Origin: Spirochaetaceae bacterium
GTDB taxonomy: Bacteria > Spirochaetota > Spirochaetia > Treponematales > Breznakiellaceae
Assembly (NCBI GenBank): GCA_031288215.1
Contig: JAITRV010000008.1
Span: 1-7,460 of the forward strand
Direction of reading: 5' to 3'
Length of the DNA: 7,460 bases
In this document: piece by piece, positions 6,738 through 7,460 of the stretch
How positions within the stretch are numbered: position 1 is the stretch's first letter
Layout of the letters: the number at the start of each line of letters is the position of its first letter
The notes under the pieces: model-generated
The model's database searches: none
The model's input: the letters and a program-made list of their open reading frames with translations, nothing else
What the model was told of the DNA's origin: nothing
Translations under genes and position numbers: made by a program

Positions 6738-6784
6738 GGGAGCTTTCTTCAAAGCTGATGTTTTGAAAAAAGCCCCGAAAGCTT
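6738..6784 (+). promoter_or_regulatory. Spacer with mutually exclusive hairpins before the phosphorylase gene
   Basis: Three stems share the same bases. Stem A: AGCTTT (6741-6746) with AAAGCT (6751-6756), loop CTTC. Stem B is longer, 6738-6753 with 6762-6776: GGG, GC, TTT and TTCAAA pair with TTTGAA, AAA, GC and CCC, with a bulged A at 6741 and one C-A mismatch. Stem C: AGCTTTC (6741-6747) with GAAAGCT (6777-6783). No T-run follows any of them, so ordinary intrinsic termination is unlikely. They could serve as mRNA processing or stability elements, or as a regulatory switch before the phosphorylase gene. The stems are seen; the role is inferred. Confidence 0.5.
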
Positions 6785-6807
6785 AAAATTATTAAACGGA
6801 GCGTAGT

Positions 6808-7460
6808 ATGTTAAACAAGGATGAAAAAACACAGGGGAAAAAACAGTACCATATCCACTTGAGTCCCGGGGACATCGGAAAGTATGTCCTGCTGCCGGGG
6901 GATCCAAAACGCAGCGACCGGGTTGCGAAATACCTGGACAATCCCGTGCTGGTTGGGGATAACCGGGAACATCGCAGTTTTACCGGCTCCTACCGGGGGG
7001 TGAAAATTTCGGTAACCTCTACCGGTATGGGCTGTCCTTCCGCCGCCATTGCCTGCGAGGAGCTTATTAATATCGGCGCCGAGTGCCTTATTCGTATCGG
7101 AAGCACCGCCGCCCTGCAGGACCGTATCAAGATTGGCGATCTGATTGTTTCCACCGGGGCGATGAAAAATGAGGGAACCTCGGCTTTTTATGTTCCCGAT
7201 TGTTTCCCCGCGGTACCGGATTTTGATCTTACCCGCGCCATCATTGATACCGCCCGGGATATGCAGCAGGAACTGGGCTACGGTCTGTTTTACGGTATTA
7301 ATGCCACCGATGACGCCTTTTACGGTGAAACGCCGGAATGGATAGAAAAGCTCCATAAACTTGGCTGCGTCAATGTGGAAATGGAAAGTTCGGCGATCTA
7401 TACCGTATGCCACCGCCGTAAATGCCGGGGAGCCATGATAAGCGCGGTATCGGGGAACCT
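6808..7460 (+). CDS. udp: Nucleoside phosphorylase, uridine-phosphorylase-like (3'-truncated)
   Basis: The first 217 codons of a nucleoside phosphorylase of the hexameric NP-I family. It is a cytoplasmic enzyme that splits nucleosides with phosphate into base and (deoxy)ribose 1-phosphate. The ATG at 6808 is preceded by GGAG (6798-6801) with a 6-base gap. Visible motifs, compared from memory with E. coli Udp: His15/His17 near the N-terminus (ribose side of the adjacent subunit), LLPGDPKR (28-35, phosphate Arg35), NREH (Arg53), TGMGCPS (72-78), IRIGST (95-100, phosphate Arg96) and VEMES (190-194, ribose-binding Glu-Met-Glu). E. coli Udp has FYPGQER, whose Gln and Arg hold uracil. This protein has FYGETPEW (171-178) and a shorter loop, so the uridine specificity is not certain. 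A purine nucleoside phosphorylase or a broad-range enzyme is the alternative. Family length is about 250 residues, so roughly 35-45 remain outside the window. Its place behind a nucleoside importer fits salvage of imported nucleosides. Confidence 0.88.
   Translation, partial: MLNKDEKTQGKKQYHIHLSPGDIGKYVLLPGDPKRSDRVAKYLDNPVLVGDNREHRSFTGSYRGVKISVTSTGMGCPSAAIACEELINIGAECLIRIGSTAALQDRIKIGDLIVSTGAMKNEGTSAFYVPDCFPAVPDFDLTRAIIDTARDMQQELGYGLFYGINATDDAFYGETPEWIEKLHKLGCVNVEMESSAIYTVCHRRKCRGAMISAVSGN

Noticed and set aside
6811..7413. 200-codon minus-strand frame over the phosphorylase gene
   Set aside because: The + strand carries the full set of NP-I phosphorylase motifs with a ribosome binding site. 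The antisense frame shows none.

Overview
This 7460-base window comes from a bacterium of moderate to high G+C. It holds the end of a molybdenum hydroxylase gene and a nucleoside uptake and salvage operon, all on the + strand. No RNA genes, insertion sequences, CRISPR arrays or phage genes were seen. The organism cannot be fixed from the sequence alone. A Bmp/PnrA-type lipoprotein with its own ABC transporter, beside what looks like a selenium-dependent xanthine dehydrogenase, fits an anaerobic spirochaete (Treponema-like) or a Firmicute. I lean towards the spirochaete, but this is inference.

Bases 1-1605 hold the C-terminal part of a xanthine dehydrogenase molybdopterin subunit. The start of the gene lies outside the window. 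It ends at a strong intrinsic terminator (1614-1651). The 368-base gap that follows (1606-1973) turns A+T-rich in its second half. It probably carries the promoter of the next operon, and it contains a possible 58-codon small ORF.

Bases 1974-6724 hold four genes in one direction: a substrate-binding lipoprotein of the Bmp family, a double-domain ABC ATPase, and two membrane permeases. This is a complete nucleoside ABC importer of the PnrA/NupNOPQ kind. The last three genes are translationally coupled, with overlaps of 8 and 4 bases. The binding-protein gene is set apart from the ATPase gene by a stable hairpin (3114-3141), which could allow the lipoprotein to be made in excess of the membrane parts.

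After an 83-base spacer with mutually exclusive hairpins (6738-6784), a uridine-phosphorylase-like nucleoside phosphorylase gene begins at 6808 and runs off the window end. The importer would bring nucleosides in, and the phosphorylase would split them into base and (deoxy)ribose 1-phosphate. Released purine base could feed xanthine dehydrogenase, although that gene is a separate transcription unit. The gene set is a known kind of system. The points most worth a second look are the phosphorylase's unusual base-recognition loop, the switch-like spacer before it, and the small ORF.
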